DNA of 64,000 nucleotides from SZUA-365 sp034002405 (GCA_034002405.1 JAVFAS010000003.1:1-64000); one strand, 5' to 3'; shown: positions 17,433 to 28,413, counted from the first letter of the stretch. Notes: generated by a model from the sequence alone, not told the origin. Made by a program: numbers and translations.

Positions 17433-20400
17433 TCACTCGGCACGTGTGGTTGTTATCGATACGACGCAGCGGGAATCGTTGACCTCGAGTTGCGTTCCGC
17501 CTCCGGCGGGAATCGCGTCGCTGACGATTTTTTCTGCGAGTGTTTCAGCGCAAATATACGATTCCATTCTGAGAATTGCCCGCATGAACGTTTCATCGGA
17601 AGATTCACAGACGATGAGAATGCGATCGGTCACGGCGAATCCGCTCTCCTTCCGCAGTGCCTGGATCTTGCTGACGAACTCCCGCGCCGTGCCTTCGGCG
17701 ATCAGATCCTCGCTCAATGTCGTGTCGAGGGCCACGACGAGATCGACGTCGGCGCCGATGGTCCATCCCTCGATGTCCTGATGCTGAATCTCGATATCGT
17801 CGCGCGAGAGCAGCAGTTCCTCCCCGTCGATCGTCACGCCGATCGTGCCATCCGCCTCGAGGCGGTTGATCTCATCCGAGGTGAATGCCTGCACGCGCGT
17901 GGTGATGCCCTTGACGTACTTGCCGTATTTCGGACCAATGACTTTGAAATTCGGCTTGGCCTTCTTGCGCAGCATCTCGTTATCGTTGGCGATGAATTCC
18001 ACCGTCTTGATGTTGGTTTCCTCGAGTATGACGTCCCGCATCGCCTCGACATGCGCGACCAGATGGGGCGCGGTCGTCGCGACAAGGATGCGCGCGAGCG
18101 GCTGCCGTGTCTTGATGCGCGTCTGCTCGCGCAGTCCACGGGTGAGGAACACGACGCGCTGGGCATCATGCATGCGCTGCTTGAGACCTTCATCGATGGT
18201 GCCTGGCTCGGGGAGCATGGCCAGATGCACGGATTCCGACGCACCGGGCATCCCCGCTGTCAGGCGGCGGTAGAGGTGTTCCGAAAGGAATGGAGCGAAC
18301 GGGGACATCAGTTGCGCGATGGTGCGCAGACACTCGTGCAGGGTTTGATAGGCCGCGAGTTTGTCGGCGGACATCTGTCCTTTCCAGAAGCGACGACGGT
18401 TGCGGCGCACGTACCAATTCGAGAGTTGATCGATCGTGAATTCCGAAATAGCCCGCGCGGCCGGTGTCACGTCGTAGGCATCCATCGATGCACGAACATC
18501 ACGAAGCAACGCGTTGAGCTCGGTCAGGATCCACTGATCAATTTCGGGACGATCGGCGAGCGGCACGGAATCTTCCCCTCCCGTGAAGCCATCGATGTTG
18601 GCGTAGAGCGCGAAGAACTGGTAGGTATTCAACAGGGCGCGGAAGAAATTCCGCTGCACGCCTTCGATGTCCTTTTCATTGAACATCGTCTGCCGCCAGG
18701 GTGGACTGCTCACCGCGAGATACCAGCGCGTGGCGTCAGCGCCATATTGCTCGAGGACGATGAAAGGATCGACAACATTCCCGCGCGATTTGGACATCTT
18801 CTGTCCGTTCTTGTCAAGTACGAGTTCGTTGACAATCAGATTCTTGAACGCCGGACGGTCGAACAGCGCCGTGGCAATCGCATGCAGCGTATAGAACCAT
18901 CCACGCGTCTGGTCGATGCCTTCGCAAATAAAATCGGAGGGAAAATTCTTCTCGAATACCTCCCTGTTCTCGAAGGGATAGTGATATTGCGCGAACGGCA
19001 TCGCACCGGAATCGAACCAGACGTCAATGAGTTCCGGCGTGCGACGATAGATTTTTCCGTCACGCTCGAACAGGATTTCATCCACCCATGGTTTGTGCAG
19101 ATCGATCTCGTCGCGCCGCGGTGCCACCCGGGCGCCGTCGACGAGACGGAACCCCTTGAGCAGTTCGTCGATCGAACCGACGATGAACATGTCCGAACCG
19201 TCTTCCGCGATCCAGATTGGAAGCGGGGTGCCCCAGTAGCGATCACGCGAGAGGGACCAGTCCTTGTTATCCTCGAGCCAGTTGCCGAAACGGCCGGCGC
19301 CGACTTCGGGCGGACACCAGTTGATCTCGTGATTGAGTTCGATCATGCGCGCCGCGTACTCGGTCGTGCGGATGTACCAGCTGTCGCGGGCGTAGTAAAT
19401 GAGCGGGTTGTCACAGCGCCAGCAATGCGGATAGCTGTGCAGGTAATCCTTGGACGCGCGGTAGATCCGTCCCTTCTCCTTCAGCAGACGGATGATGTCG
19501 GGATCGACGCCATCCTCCCGGTGCGTGGTGAATTGCAAGGTTTTCACCAACCGTCCGGCGAAATCGGTGACCTCATCGGTGAAACGCCCCGCGGTGGTGA
19601 CGGGCAGGATGAACGGCAGATCGTTCTGTTTCATCATCTCGTAATCGTCCACACCGAACGCCGGCGCGATATGCACGATGCCCGAACCGTCCGCGGTGGT
19701 GACGAAGTCGCCCGCGACGATGTAGAATGCCTTTTTCTCCACGGGCACGTAATCGAAGAGGCGGTGGTATTCCTTGCCGAGAAGATCACGCCCGTGCATT
19801 TCGGCGAGGATTTCATATTCCTCACCGATCACCCCAAGCCGCTCTTTCGCGAGATACAGGACGCCATGCTCCGCGGTGCGAATCCTGACGTACTCGACAT
19901 CCGGATGCACCGCCAGCGCGACATTCGAAATCAGTGTCCATGGCGTGGTGGTCCAGACAAGGATATTCGCATCTTCATCGACGCATGGAAACTTGACGTA
20001 GACGTTCATGTCCTGCACATCGGCATACCCGAGCGCGAGTTCATGCGACGACAGCGGCGTTTCGCAGTGGGGACACTGCGGTACGATCTTGAATCCCTTA
20101 TAAATGAGTCCTTTGCGGAAAAACTCCGCGAGTGCCCACCACACCGACTCGATATAGTCATTCGTGCAGGTGATGTACGCATCCTCGAGATTGATCCAAT
20201 AGCCCATGCGCTCGGTGAGCTTCTGCCAGCCCTCGGGATACTCAATGTGATGATAGACGAAATCCTTGGCGCGGCGATTAAACTTCGCGACGCCGTATGT
20301 TTCGATATCGGATTTCTGTTCGAATTTCAGTTCCTTCTCGAGCGCGACCTCGATCGGGAGTCCGTGCGTATCCCACCCTGCCTTGCGCATGACCTTGTGG

Positions 20401-20633
20401 CCGGTGATGGTCTTGTAGCGGCAGACCAGGTCCTTGAGCGTTCGTGCCATCACATGATGGATGCCCGGCTTCCCGTTCACCGATGGCGGACCTTCATAGA
20501 AGGTAAATGTGGTCGCGTCCGCGCGCTGGGCGATACTTTTTTCGAAGATTTCCTGTGCGTCCCAAAACGCGAGGATTTCCTGCTCCAGTTCTGCGTACGT
20601 GAATTTTTCGGGAAACGGGAGAAATGTGGCCAT
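17433..20633 (-). CDS. ileS: Isoleucyl-tRNA synthetase, long (IleS2/eukaryote-like) type
   Basis: Charges tRNA-Ile. The 1066-residue protein has the class I motifs GPPSVNGKPGIHHVMART (the HIGH-equivalent) and KMSKSRGNVVDP (KMSKS), a CP1 editing domain around residues 200-400 with YILHSY-like and WRCDNPLIYYARDSW segments, and an anticodon-binding domain followed by a long C-terminal extension. The GIHHVMART form and the length place it in the eukaryote-like IleS2 group, which is common in Bacteroidota and is known to be less sensitive to mupirocin. It begins 10 bases after the DUF2905 gene and is followed by the DksA-like gene 44 bases on, so it belongs to the minus-strand run that begins at yggS. 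Confidence 0.95.
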   Translation of the reverse strand: MATFLPFPEKFTYAELEQEILAFWDAQEIFEKSIAQRADATTFTFYEGPPSVNGKPGIHHVMARTLKDLVCRYKTITGHKVMRKAGWDTHGLPIEVALEKELKFEQKSDIETYGVAKFNRRAKDFVYHHIEYPEGWQKLTERMGYWINLEDAYITCTNDYIESVWWALAEFFRKGLIYKGFKIVPQCPHCETPLSSHELALGYADVQDMNVYVKFPCVDEDANILVWTTTPWTLISNVALAVHPDVEYVRIRTAEHGVLYLAKERLGVIGEEYEILAEMHGRDLLGKEYHRLFDYVPVEKKAFYIVAGDFVTTADGSGIVHIAPAFGVDDYEMMKQNDLPFILPVTTAGRFTDEVTDFAGRLVKTLQFTTHREDGVDPDIIRLLKEKGRIYRASKDYLHSYPHCWRCDNPLIYYARDSWYIRTTEYAARMIELNHEINWCPPEVGAGRFGNWLEDNKDWSLSRDRYWGTPLPIWIAEDGSDMFIVGSIDELLKGFRLVDGARVAPRRDEIDLHKPWVDEILFERDGKIYRRTPELIDVWFDSGAMPFAQYHYPFENREVFEKNFPSDFICEGIDQTRGWFYTLHAIATALFDRPAFKNLIVNELVLDKNGQKMSKSRGNVVDPFIVLEQYGADATRWYLAVSSPPWRQTMFNEKDIEGVQRNFFRALLNTYQFFALYANIDGFTGGEDSVPLADRPEIDQWILTELNALLRDVRASMDAYDVTPAARAISEFTIDQLSNWYVRRNRRRFWKGQMSADKLAAYQTLHECLRTIAQLMSPFAPFLSEHLYRRLTAGMPGASESVHLAMLPEPGTIDEGLKQRMHDAQRVVFLTRGLREQTRIKTRQPLARILVATTAPHLVAHVEAMRDVILEETNIKTVEFIANDNEMLRKKAKPNFKVIGPKYGKYVKGITTRVQAFTSDEINRLEADGTIGVTIDGEELLLSRDDIEIQHQDIEGWTIGADVDLVVALDTTLSEDLIAEGTAREFVSKIQALRKESGFAVTDRILIVCESSDETFMRAILRMESYICAETLAEKIVSDAIPAGGGTQLEVNDSRCVVSITTTRAE

Positions 20634-20643
20634 GGGTGTTGGA

Positions 20644-20877
20644 TTATTTCCGTTGGAGTTTCTGAATCGCGAGCGCGATCAGTGTGAGCAGCAGTCCGAA
20701 CAGCAGGGTTGTCGAGACTGGGATGAAGACGGTCCCTCGCGGCAGCTCGATCTCGAAATCGCCGGGGAGTTGTCCGATCAAGGGGATCCCGTGAAAATGC
20801 TGTGCCATCAAGAGCAGCGCCATGCACAGCACGAGCAGGACCGCGATCAGGCGCAGCGGCGTGGCGAGGTCATTCAT
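20644..20877 (-). CDS. Small membrane protein, DUF2905 family
   Basis: A 77-residue protein with two membrane segments (about residues 8-26 and 48-70) flanking the conserved IPLIGQLPGDFEIELP and VFIPVSTTLLFG, which match the DUF2905 pattern of a short loop LPGD followed by a hydrophobic second helix. The function of this family is unknown. It lies 11 bases after punA and 10 bases before ileS, so it is translated from the same message. Its identity rests on motif recognition only. Confidence 0.78.
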   Translation of the reverse strand: MNDLATPLRLIAVLLVLCMALLLMAQHFHGIPLIGQLPGDFEIELPRGTVFIPVSTTLLFGLLLTLIALAIQKLQRK

Positions 20878-20888
20878 GGCGGCGCGGC

Positions 20889-21719
20889 TCAGTCAACCAT
20901 CCGCGCAATCACACCCTGCATGATCGCGCGCAGGCGAGGTTCGGCATCATTGGCGGCCTTGATGATCGCCGGGACGTCGACCGGCTCGAGTGCGTCGGGG
21001 AAACACTCGTCGGTGATAATCGAGAAAGCCAGGACCCGCATGCCCATGTGGATCGCGACGATATTTTCGGGCACGGTCGACATCCCCACGGCATCGGCCC
21101 CAATCGCGCGAAGAAAACGATACTCGGCACGGGTCTCGAGATTCGGTCCCGCCACCGCGACGAACACACCCTTGCGCAGGGGAATACGCTCTTCGAGCGC
21201 GACCTGCTCGGCCGTGGTGATCAGTTCCTCGCTATACGCTTCGCTCATGTCGGGAAAGCGCGGACCGAGTGTCTCGTCGTTGGGTCCGATCAGAGGATTG
21301 TCCCCGATCAAATTGATGTGATCATGGATGACCATGATATCGCCGCGCCGAAAGATCGGATTCATCCCTCCCGCCGCGTTGGAAATCAGCAGTGTGCGCA
21401 CGCCGAGTGCATGCATGACACGCACCGGAAACGTCACCTCTCCGAGGGTATAGCCCTCGTAATAATGAAATCGCCCCTGCATCGCGACGACGTTCCTGCC
21501 GCCCAGCGTGCCGAAGATCAGCTTGCCGTGATGCGACTCGACGGTGGACAGGGGAAAATGCGGAATGTCCCCGTAGTCAAGCACCTGCTCGGTCTGGATT
21601 TCCTCGACGAGACCTCCCTGCCCCGTCCCGAGAATGATCCCGATCCGCGGCGTACTCGCGGTGTAGCCGCGGATGTACGTCACGGCGTCCTGTATCTGGT
21701 TGCGTACGGCTGTCATCAT
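20889..21719 (-). CDS. punA: Purine nucleoside phosphorylase (trimeric, guanosine/inosine type)
   Basis: Cleaves inosine and guanosine with phosphate in purine salvage. The 276-residue length and motifs are those of the trimeric PNP family: GIILGTGQGG (phosphate loop), GRFHYYEGY, SNAAGGMNP, GPNLETRAEYR (purine-binding Glu) and GMSTVPENIVA. FSIITDECFP contains the Asn-equivalent position replaced by Asp/Glu as seen in several members. The start codon overlaps the divIVA stop (ATGATGA around 21716-21719), implying coupled translation. Confidence 0.93.
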   Translation of the reverse strand: MMTAVRNQIQDAVTYIRGYTASTPRIGIILGTGQGGLVEEIQTEQVLDYGDIPHFPLSTVESHHGKLIFGTLGGRNVVAMQGRFHYYEGYTLGEVTFPVRVMHALGVRTLLISNAAGGMNPIFRRGDIMVIHDHINLIGDNPLIGPNDETLGPRFPDMSEAYSEELITTAEQVALEERIPLRKGVFVAVAGPNLETRAEYRFLRAIGADAVGMSTVPENIVAIHMGMRVLAFSIITDECFPDALEPVDVPAIIKAANDAEPRLRAIMQGVIARMVD

Positions 21720-22339
21720 CGTTCATCCTTGTCGTCGAGTCGTTCCATGATGTCGTCGAGAACCCCGTGATCGAGACCCTCCCGCGTCCGTGCCGTCGGA
21801 GGAAAGGAAGGATGAAAGGGACGCGACGTCTTTCCATGTTCCAGCGCGGAGAGAAAATCCACCTGCGCGCGAAGGATCGATTTCAGTCGGGTGATGAGCG
21901 CGAGCTTTTTCGTCTCGAGCAGGTCGATCTGTTCCTTCAACGCCTGCAGTCGGCTATTGCCCTGCATGAGCTGCCGTTCGGCGCGTCGTTCGGCATCCCG
22001 GAGAATAACATCCGCTTCTCTTTTTGCTTCCTCGAGCACCGCCTTTCGTTCCTGCTCGATTTTGTAGGACATCGCCGCGGCACTCGCCTGCGCCTGACCG
22101 ACCATGTTCCGCGAGGCGGATTTCATCTCGCCAAGCATGGCACGGACGCGTTGTTCGATTTCCTGCGATTGTCGCAGTTGCTGCTCGAGTCGGCCGATCT
22201 CGCCCCGCAACGCTTGATTCTCCTCCTCCGAACGCACGAGTTCCTCCGCGAGCAGGGTGAGATAGGCACGGACTTCGTCCGGATTCAATCCTTTTTTCGC
22301 GATGGAAAACGCTCTGTTGGCGATGGCTTCGACGTTCAC
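21716..22339 (-). CDS. DivIVA-domain coiled-coil protein
   Basis: A 207-residue protein. The first 35 residues (IANRAFSIAKKGLNPDEVRAYL) are the DivIVA membrane-curvature/lipid-binding motif, followed by a coiled coil to about residue 155 and a disordered tail. DivIVA proteins mark poles and division sites in Gram-positive bacteria; homologues in this phylum (often annotated as cell-division initiation protein) lie next to yggS, as here. A structural role at the envelope or septum is an inference. It starts 21 bases after yggS and overlaps punA. Confidence 0.85.
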   Translation of the reverse strand: MNVEAIANRAFSIAKKGLNPDEVRAYLTLLAEELVRSEEENQALRGEIGRLEQQLRQSQEIEQRVRAMLGEMKSASRNMVGQAQASAAAMSYKIEQERKAVLEEAKREADVILRDAERRAERQLMQGNSRLQALKEQIDLLETKKLALITRLKSILRAQVDFLSALEHGKTSRPFHPSFPPTARTREGLDHGVLDDIMERLDDKDER

Positions 22340-22360
22340 GGTTTCACCTTCCGCAGGGAA

Positions 22361-23035
22361 TTATTCTCTTGCTCCGAAAATCGCGCTGCCCAGCCGGATG
22401 AGTGTGGCACCTTCCTCGATGGCGATCTCGAAATCATTGGTCATGCCCATCGAGAGTTCGCGGATCCCGGGTGAATGCGTCCGCGCCAGTTCATCACGCA
22501 GCTCGCGCATGCGCCGGAAGGCCGGTCGGAGGACTTCGGGATCGGCGACAAATTCGGCGACGGTCATCAGGCCGCGCAGCCGGATACGCGGCAGACGCGT
22601 GATCGCGTCGCACAGTGCCGGGACGTCGTCAGGCGCGACACCGAACTTGGACGATTCACCGCTGGAATTGACCTCGACCAGGACATCCACCGCTGTTCCG
22701 CGTGCCGCGGCGACACGATCAATTTCCTCCGCCAGCGCGAGGGAGTCCACGGAGTGGATCAGTGACACAACGTCGAGGATTTGCCGCACCTTGTTGCGCT
22801 GCAGATGGCCGATCATGTGGAAGCGGTGCGTTCCGAGTTCGTCGCGTTTTGACAGGTACTCCTGCACCCGATTCTCGCCGATGTCGTGCAAGCCGGTGGC
22901 GATTGCCTCGTTGATGATCGAAGCCGGCAGGGTTTTGGTCACGGCAACCAGCGTGACCTCGTCACGGGTGCGTCCGCCTCGCGCGCAGGCATCGGCGATA
23001 CGCTGTTCGATGTTCCGGATTCGCTCGCTCAACAT
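22361..23035 (-). CDS. yggS: YggS family pyridoxal-phosphate homeostasis protein
   Basis: Binds PLP and helps balance vitamin B6 and amino-acid pools. The 224-residue protein is a single alpha/beta barrel with the PLP lysine in LVAVTKTLP (about residue 37) and the family signatures IGENRVQEY, HMIGHLQRNK, LVEVNSSGESSKFG, LRGLMTVAEF and LSMGMTNDFEIAIEEG. The ATG at 23035 matches the normal N-terminus; the frame runs 68 codons further upstream without similarity. No ribosome-binding site is seen, and the candidate promoter ends only seven bases before the ATG, so the message may be leaderless. It heads the eight-gene minus-strand run ending at rluD. Confidence 0.93.
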   Translation of the reverse strand: MLSERIRNIEQRIADACARGGRTRDEVTLVAVTKTLPASIINEAIATGLHDIGENRVQEYLSKRDELGTHRFHMIGHLQRNKVRQILDVVSLIHSVDSLALAEEIDRVAAARGTAVDVLVEVNSSGESSKFGVAPDDVPALCDAITRLPRIRLRGLMTVAEFVADPEVLRPAFRRMRELRDELARTHSPGIRELSMGMTNDFEIAIEEGATLIRLGSAIFGARE

Positions 23036-23042
23036 AAGACCA

Positions 23043-23073
23043 TGAATATATCGGGCGGCGGACTGAATTCCAA
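23043..23073 (-). promoter_or_regulatory. Bacteroidota-type promoter of the yggS-rluD run
   Basis: Minus strand: TTGG (23073-23070), exactly 19 bases, TATATTCA (23050-23043). The start codon of yggS follows after seven bases. Confidence 0.5.
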
Positions 23074-23109
23074 GAATCCGGCGGAGCGCGCGGCGGCATT
23101 GCGGCGGCA

Positions 23110-23140
23110 TTGAAATTGCCTGTGGTATTGCATAAGTTGC
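23110..23140 (+). promoter_or_regulatory. Bacteroidota-type promoter of the PfkB kinase
   Basis: TTGA (23110-23113), 19 bases, TAAGTTGC (23133-23140); about 70 bases of leader before the ATG. The leader holds a C-rich run of three CCCC blocks at 23167-23180. Confidence 0.5.
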
Positions 23141-23217
23141 ATTCTCTTTCCGGAAACAACGCATCGCCCCGCCCCGCCCCGGACGGACGCGGTCTTTACT
23201 GACAGAGGAGCAAAGGG

Positions 23218-24183
23218 ATGAATGATCTGAAAGTGCCACCCCCAGTGATCTACGATGTGACCACGGTCGGCGAGGCCTATGTCGAACTACGCGCCGAGGA
23301 TACCCCGCTTCCCGACGCGACGACGTTCACCAAGCGCATCGCGGGTTCCGCCGCGCTCATCGCGATCTACCACAGCATGCTCGGAGGCAAAGCCAACTGC
23401 ATTGCCTCGGTGGGCGCGGATGCCCACGGCACCTACGTGCAGAACGTCCTCCGGCAGCATAACGTCAATGCCTCGACGATGCAGTTTTCCCGTGAGCACC
23501 AGACGAGCGTCCTCTTCACCGCACGCATGGGACGCATCATCCAGTCGGCATATTACCGGCTTTCCGAATGGCAGCTGCACAACACGAAAGAACATGTCAC
23601 GCTCGCGCAGGGCTCGAAAATCGTGCACGGGTCGGGGTTCTGTCTCTGGAAACACCCCGCGCGCCACAGCGTGTTCGAGATCCTCCGGCTTTCGAAGAAG
23701 TTCGACAGCACGACCGTGCTGCAACCGTTCTACGAACCCGCGCTCTGGCGCAATCGCCCCGATGCGCTTGCAACCATCAAGAAGACCCTGCAATTCGCGG
23801 ATATTCTCACCCCCACGATTGATGACGCGGAAAACCTGTTCGGGAAATCGAGCCGCGAGGATTATCTCAAGAGCTATCACGACATGGGCGCCAAGACCGT
23901 GGTCATGACCATGGGCAAGCACGGTGCGCTCGTCTCGGATGGTGCCAAGGTGCTGCGTGTCCCCGCGGTTGAAGCCGAGGTGGTCGATCCCGCCGGCGTC
24001 CACGACGCCTGGCATGCCGGACTGTATTACGCGCTCACGCATGAAAAGCCGCTGGCCAACGCCGCGTATTTCGCGAATGCGGTTGCCGCGTGGGTGCTCG
24101 GATACGCGGGCGCCCTCATCCCGCTACCGGAGGCGAATGAAATATCGGAGAAATTACTCGGGAAATCCTTCGACGAGGTATGA
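23218..24183 (+). CDS. Divergent PfkB/ribokinase-family sugar kinase
   Basis: A 321-residue protein with the ribokinase fold. SVGADAHGTYVQNVL (about 64-78), ADILTPTIDDAENLFG (about 194-209) and VVMTMGKHGALVSDG (228-242) match family blocks. The usual C-terminal signature DTTGAGDAF is replaced by D257-P-A-G-V-H-D-A-W265: the catalytic Asp (D263) is kept, but the GAGD anion hole reads GVHD. The N-terminal GGxxxN substrate motif is also altered (IAGSAALIA, 41-49). It may phosphorylate an unusual substrate or have lost activity; the substrate cannot be predicted. GAGGAGCAAAGGG precedes the ATG. It is a single-gene unit with its own promoter and terminator. Confidence 0.8.
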   Translation: MNDLKVPPPVIYDVTTVGEAYVELRAEDTPLPDATTFTKRIAGSAALIAIYHSMLGGKANCIASVGADAHGTYVQNVLRQHNVNASTMQFSREHQTSVLFTARMGRIIQSAYYRLSEWQLHNTKEHVTLAQGSKIVHGSGFCLWKHPARHSVFEILRLSKKFDSTTVLQPFYEPALWRNRPDALATIKKTLQFADILTPTIDDAENLFGKSSREDYLKSYHDMGAKTVVMTMGKHGALVSDGAKVLRVPAVEAEVVDPAGVHDAWHAGLYYALTHEKPLANAAYFANAVAAWVLGYAGALIPLPEANEISEKLLGKSFDEV

Positions 24184-24216
24184 TACCCGCACCGCGGGAC
24201 CACAAGTGAGCAGCAG

Positions 24217-24245
24217 CAGCCGGTCCCTCTCGGGCCGGCTGTTTT
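24217..24245 (+). terminator. Intrinsic terminator after the PfkB kinase
   Basis: CAGCCGGTCCC (24217-24227) pairs with GGGCCGGCTG (24232-24241, one bulged base) around TCTC and is followed by TTTT. It abuts the stop codon of aat on the other strand. Confidence 0.75.
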
Positions 24246-24841
24246 CATGAACGGGAAGGGTCCATGCGAAAGGATACCGGCAAACGAAGCGCCGCGTCGA
24301 GGCGCTGAAGATACTCCTCGCGACTCACTTCGAACGCACCGAGTCCGAGCAGATGTGGCGTGCTGTACTGCACGTCGAGCAGCACCATGCCACGGGCGAC
24401 CATGCGGTCGCAGAGCGCGGCCAGGGCGACCTTCGACGCATCCCGCCGCGCGGAGAACATTGATTCACCGAAAAACGCACCGCCGAGCGCCACCCCATAC
24501 AGTCCGCCCGCCAGTTCGCCGTCACGCCACGCCTCGACCGAATGCGCGGCACCGCGTGCGTGCAGTTCGAGATAGGACGCGATGATGTCCTCCGAAATCC
24601 AGGTTTCCTCGCGGTCGGCGCACGCGCGCACGACCTCCGGGAAGCAGGTATCGAGCCGGATCTCGAAAAGTCCGGCCCGGATTGTCCGTCGAAGGCTGCG
24701 GGAGATGACGAGTCGCGCCGGTTCCATGATCGTGCGGGGATCGGGACTGAACAGCATGATCGTGCCATCCCGTCCGTCCGCCATCGGAAAAATTCCGGAC
24801 GCGTACAGGGACAGAAGCCGGTCGGCGGGGATGCGTGGCAT
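24245..24841 (-). CDS. aat: Leucyl/phenylalanyl-tRNA-protein transferase
   Basis: Adds Leu or Phe to N-terminal Arg or Lys of proteins, creating N-degrons for ClpSAP. The 198-residue protein is slightly shorter than the E. coli enzyme (234) and shows the family blocks YASGIFPMADG, FSPDPRTIMEP, ETWISEDIIASY, HSVEAWRDGELAGGLYG and FFGESMFSARRDASKVAL. It starts three bases after the stop of the Xer-like gene, so the two are co-transcribed. Confidence 0.93.
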   Translation of the reverse strand: MPRIPADRLLSLYASGIFPMADGRDGTIMLFSPDPRTIMEPARLVISRSLRRTIRAGLFEIRLDTCFPEVVRACADREETWISEDIIASYLELHARGAAHSVEAWRDGELAGGLYGVALGGAFFGESMFSARRDASKVALAALCDRMVARGMVLLDVQYSTPHLLGLGAFEVSREEYLQRLDAALRLPVSFRMDPSRS

Positions 24842-24844
24842 GAT

Positions 24845-25726
24845 TCAGACCTCCGCGTCGAGATCCCGATTCCCCTTCAATCGCTGCAGCGTCTTGAGCG
24901 AGGTGACACCCAGGACGCGCGCGACGGTCTCGATCGGCTTGCCCGCCTGCAACGCCGACGCGGCATAGGTGTTGCGCAGCATCGATGCGGTGATGTCCGC
25001 CATCCCCGCATTGCGTCCGATGCGCTTGACCAGCTGGTCGACGGCCTGTTGTGTCATCGCGACACCGTCGTAGGAAACGAACAGCGCTTCCTTGCGCAGC
25101 CGTTTCGCGAGAATGGCGACACCACGCCAGCGCATGTAGTGCCGCAGCGCATTCTGGGCACGGGAACTGAGGTAGACGAAACGCGTGGTCTTTCCCCGGA
25201 CTCCCTTGATGAAGAGGCGTGCTTCACGCGGAGTCATGTGGACGTCGCCGACGGTGATGGCGCAGAGTTCGCTGCTGCGCAATCCGCTGTGCAGCAGCAA
25301 GAGAATGACGGCGGCTTCGAGCGGGCCGGGACTGCGCTCCGCGGTGCGGGCGAGCAGAAGCGCATCCTTCCGTGCCAGCACCACGGGCGCGCGCGGTTCG
25401 GCATTCATGCCGCTGATTTCGGCGGCGGGGTTCCGCTCCATCAGGGCGTCTTGCACACAGAATTCGAAGAACTGCCGCAGTGCGGTGATCTTTCGATTGA
25501 CCGACGACGGCGAGGAATTCCGCGTGAGCAGAAAGGTCCGGTAATCCTGGATATCGCTGCGCGTCAGCGTCCGGAGTTCGAAGTCATCCCCGAATGTACT
25601 GCGGCACCATTGCGTGAACTGGCGCAGATCGTTGGCGTAGGAGCGGATGGTGTTCGGATGCTTCCCACCCCGGATCAAGTGCTCCTCGAATGCCTGCTGT
25701 ATTTCCGACGGTGTCCGTTCTGTCAT
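24845..25726 (-). CDS. Xer-like tyrosine recombinase lacking catalytic Tyr and both His
   Basis: A 293-residue protein with the domain order of XerC/D: N-terminal SAM-like core-binding domain (about 5-95; KHPNTIRSYANDL, SVNRKITALRQFFEF) and a C-terminal catalytic-type domain. First Arg (R150 in LLHSGLRSSEL), beta-hairpin Lys (K179) and second Arg (R251 in SMLRNTYAAS) are present. Aligning with XerD, the HxxR histidine is S248, the LGH histidine is V274, and the nucleophilic Tyr position nine residues later is L283 (TLQRL). It therefore looks able to bind DNA but not to cut it. The frame is intact, so this is not simple decay. Start 25726 is chosen by fit; ATG 25744 is possible. No ribosome-binding site is convincing. 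Confidence 0.85.
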   Translation of the reverse strand: MTERTPSEIQQAFEEHLIRGGKHPNTIRSYANDLRQFTQWCRSTFGDDFELRTLTRSDIQDYRTFLLTRNSSPSSVNRKITALRQFFEFCVQDALMERNPAAEISGMNAEPRAPVVLARKDALLLARTAERSPGPLEAAVILLLLHSGLRSSELCAITVGDVHMTPREARLFIKGVRGKTTRFVYLSSRAQNALRHYMRWRGVAILAKRLRKEALFVSYDGVAMTQQAVDQLVKRIGRNAGMADITASMLRNTYAASALQAGKPIETVARVLGVTSLKTLQRLKGNRDLDAEV

Positions 25727-25847
25727 GTGCCGTACGGCGTCCATTTCCTGAAAAATCGAATCAATCAGGAAATATCTCACGCCAGCGAACAAAATCAAAA
25801 CCGCATCCGCGCGGACCGCCGGCGACGCCGCGCGCGGAAGAGAATAC

Positions 25848-25878
25848 TTTCAGGAATGGGCTTTTTTTTGTACTTTTG
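25848..25878 (+). promoter_or_regulatory. Probable promoter of gyrA
   Basis: TACTTTTG (25871-25878) is an exact TAnnTTTG box; TTTC stands 19 bases upstream (25848-25851), an imperfect -33. The ATG follows 37 bases later in an AT-rich leader. Confidence 0.5.
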
Positions 25879-25915
25879 TATGATATAGATAAATCATCTC
25901 CACACGTCCGAACTT

Positions 25916-28369
<2,454 letters not shown>

Positions 28370-28382
28370 ACGATGTCACTGC

Positions 28383-28413
28383 TTGACTTTTGTCGCGTTC
28401 ATGACTACGTTCG
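28383..28413 (+). promoter_or_regulatory. Bacteroidota-type promoter of the small secreted protein cluster
   Basis: TTGA (28383-28386), 19 bases, TACGTTCG (28406-28413), just after the gyrA stop. The predicted leader is about 130 bases if translation begins at 28550. Confidence 0.5.

Noticed and set aside
16377..20687. Very long plus-strand frame (over 1400 codons) opposite ileS and the DksA-like gene
   Set aside because: It is the mirror of Lys/Ala-rich and high-GC coding sequence, crosses a placeholder gap, and its translation is Phe/Ala repeats without any domain. The minus-strand genes are certain.
23167..23180. Possible G-quadruplex on the minus strand before the PfkB gene
   Set aside because: Only three blocks of four G are present in a row; a fourth is needed, so the call is too weak.
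24845..25726. Integrase of a mobile element
   Set aside because: No attachment repeats, tRNA target, cargo or composition change surround it, and it is coupled to aat. It looks like a resident gene.
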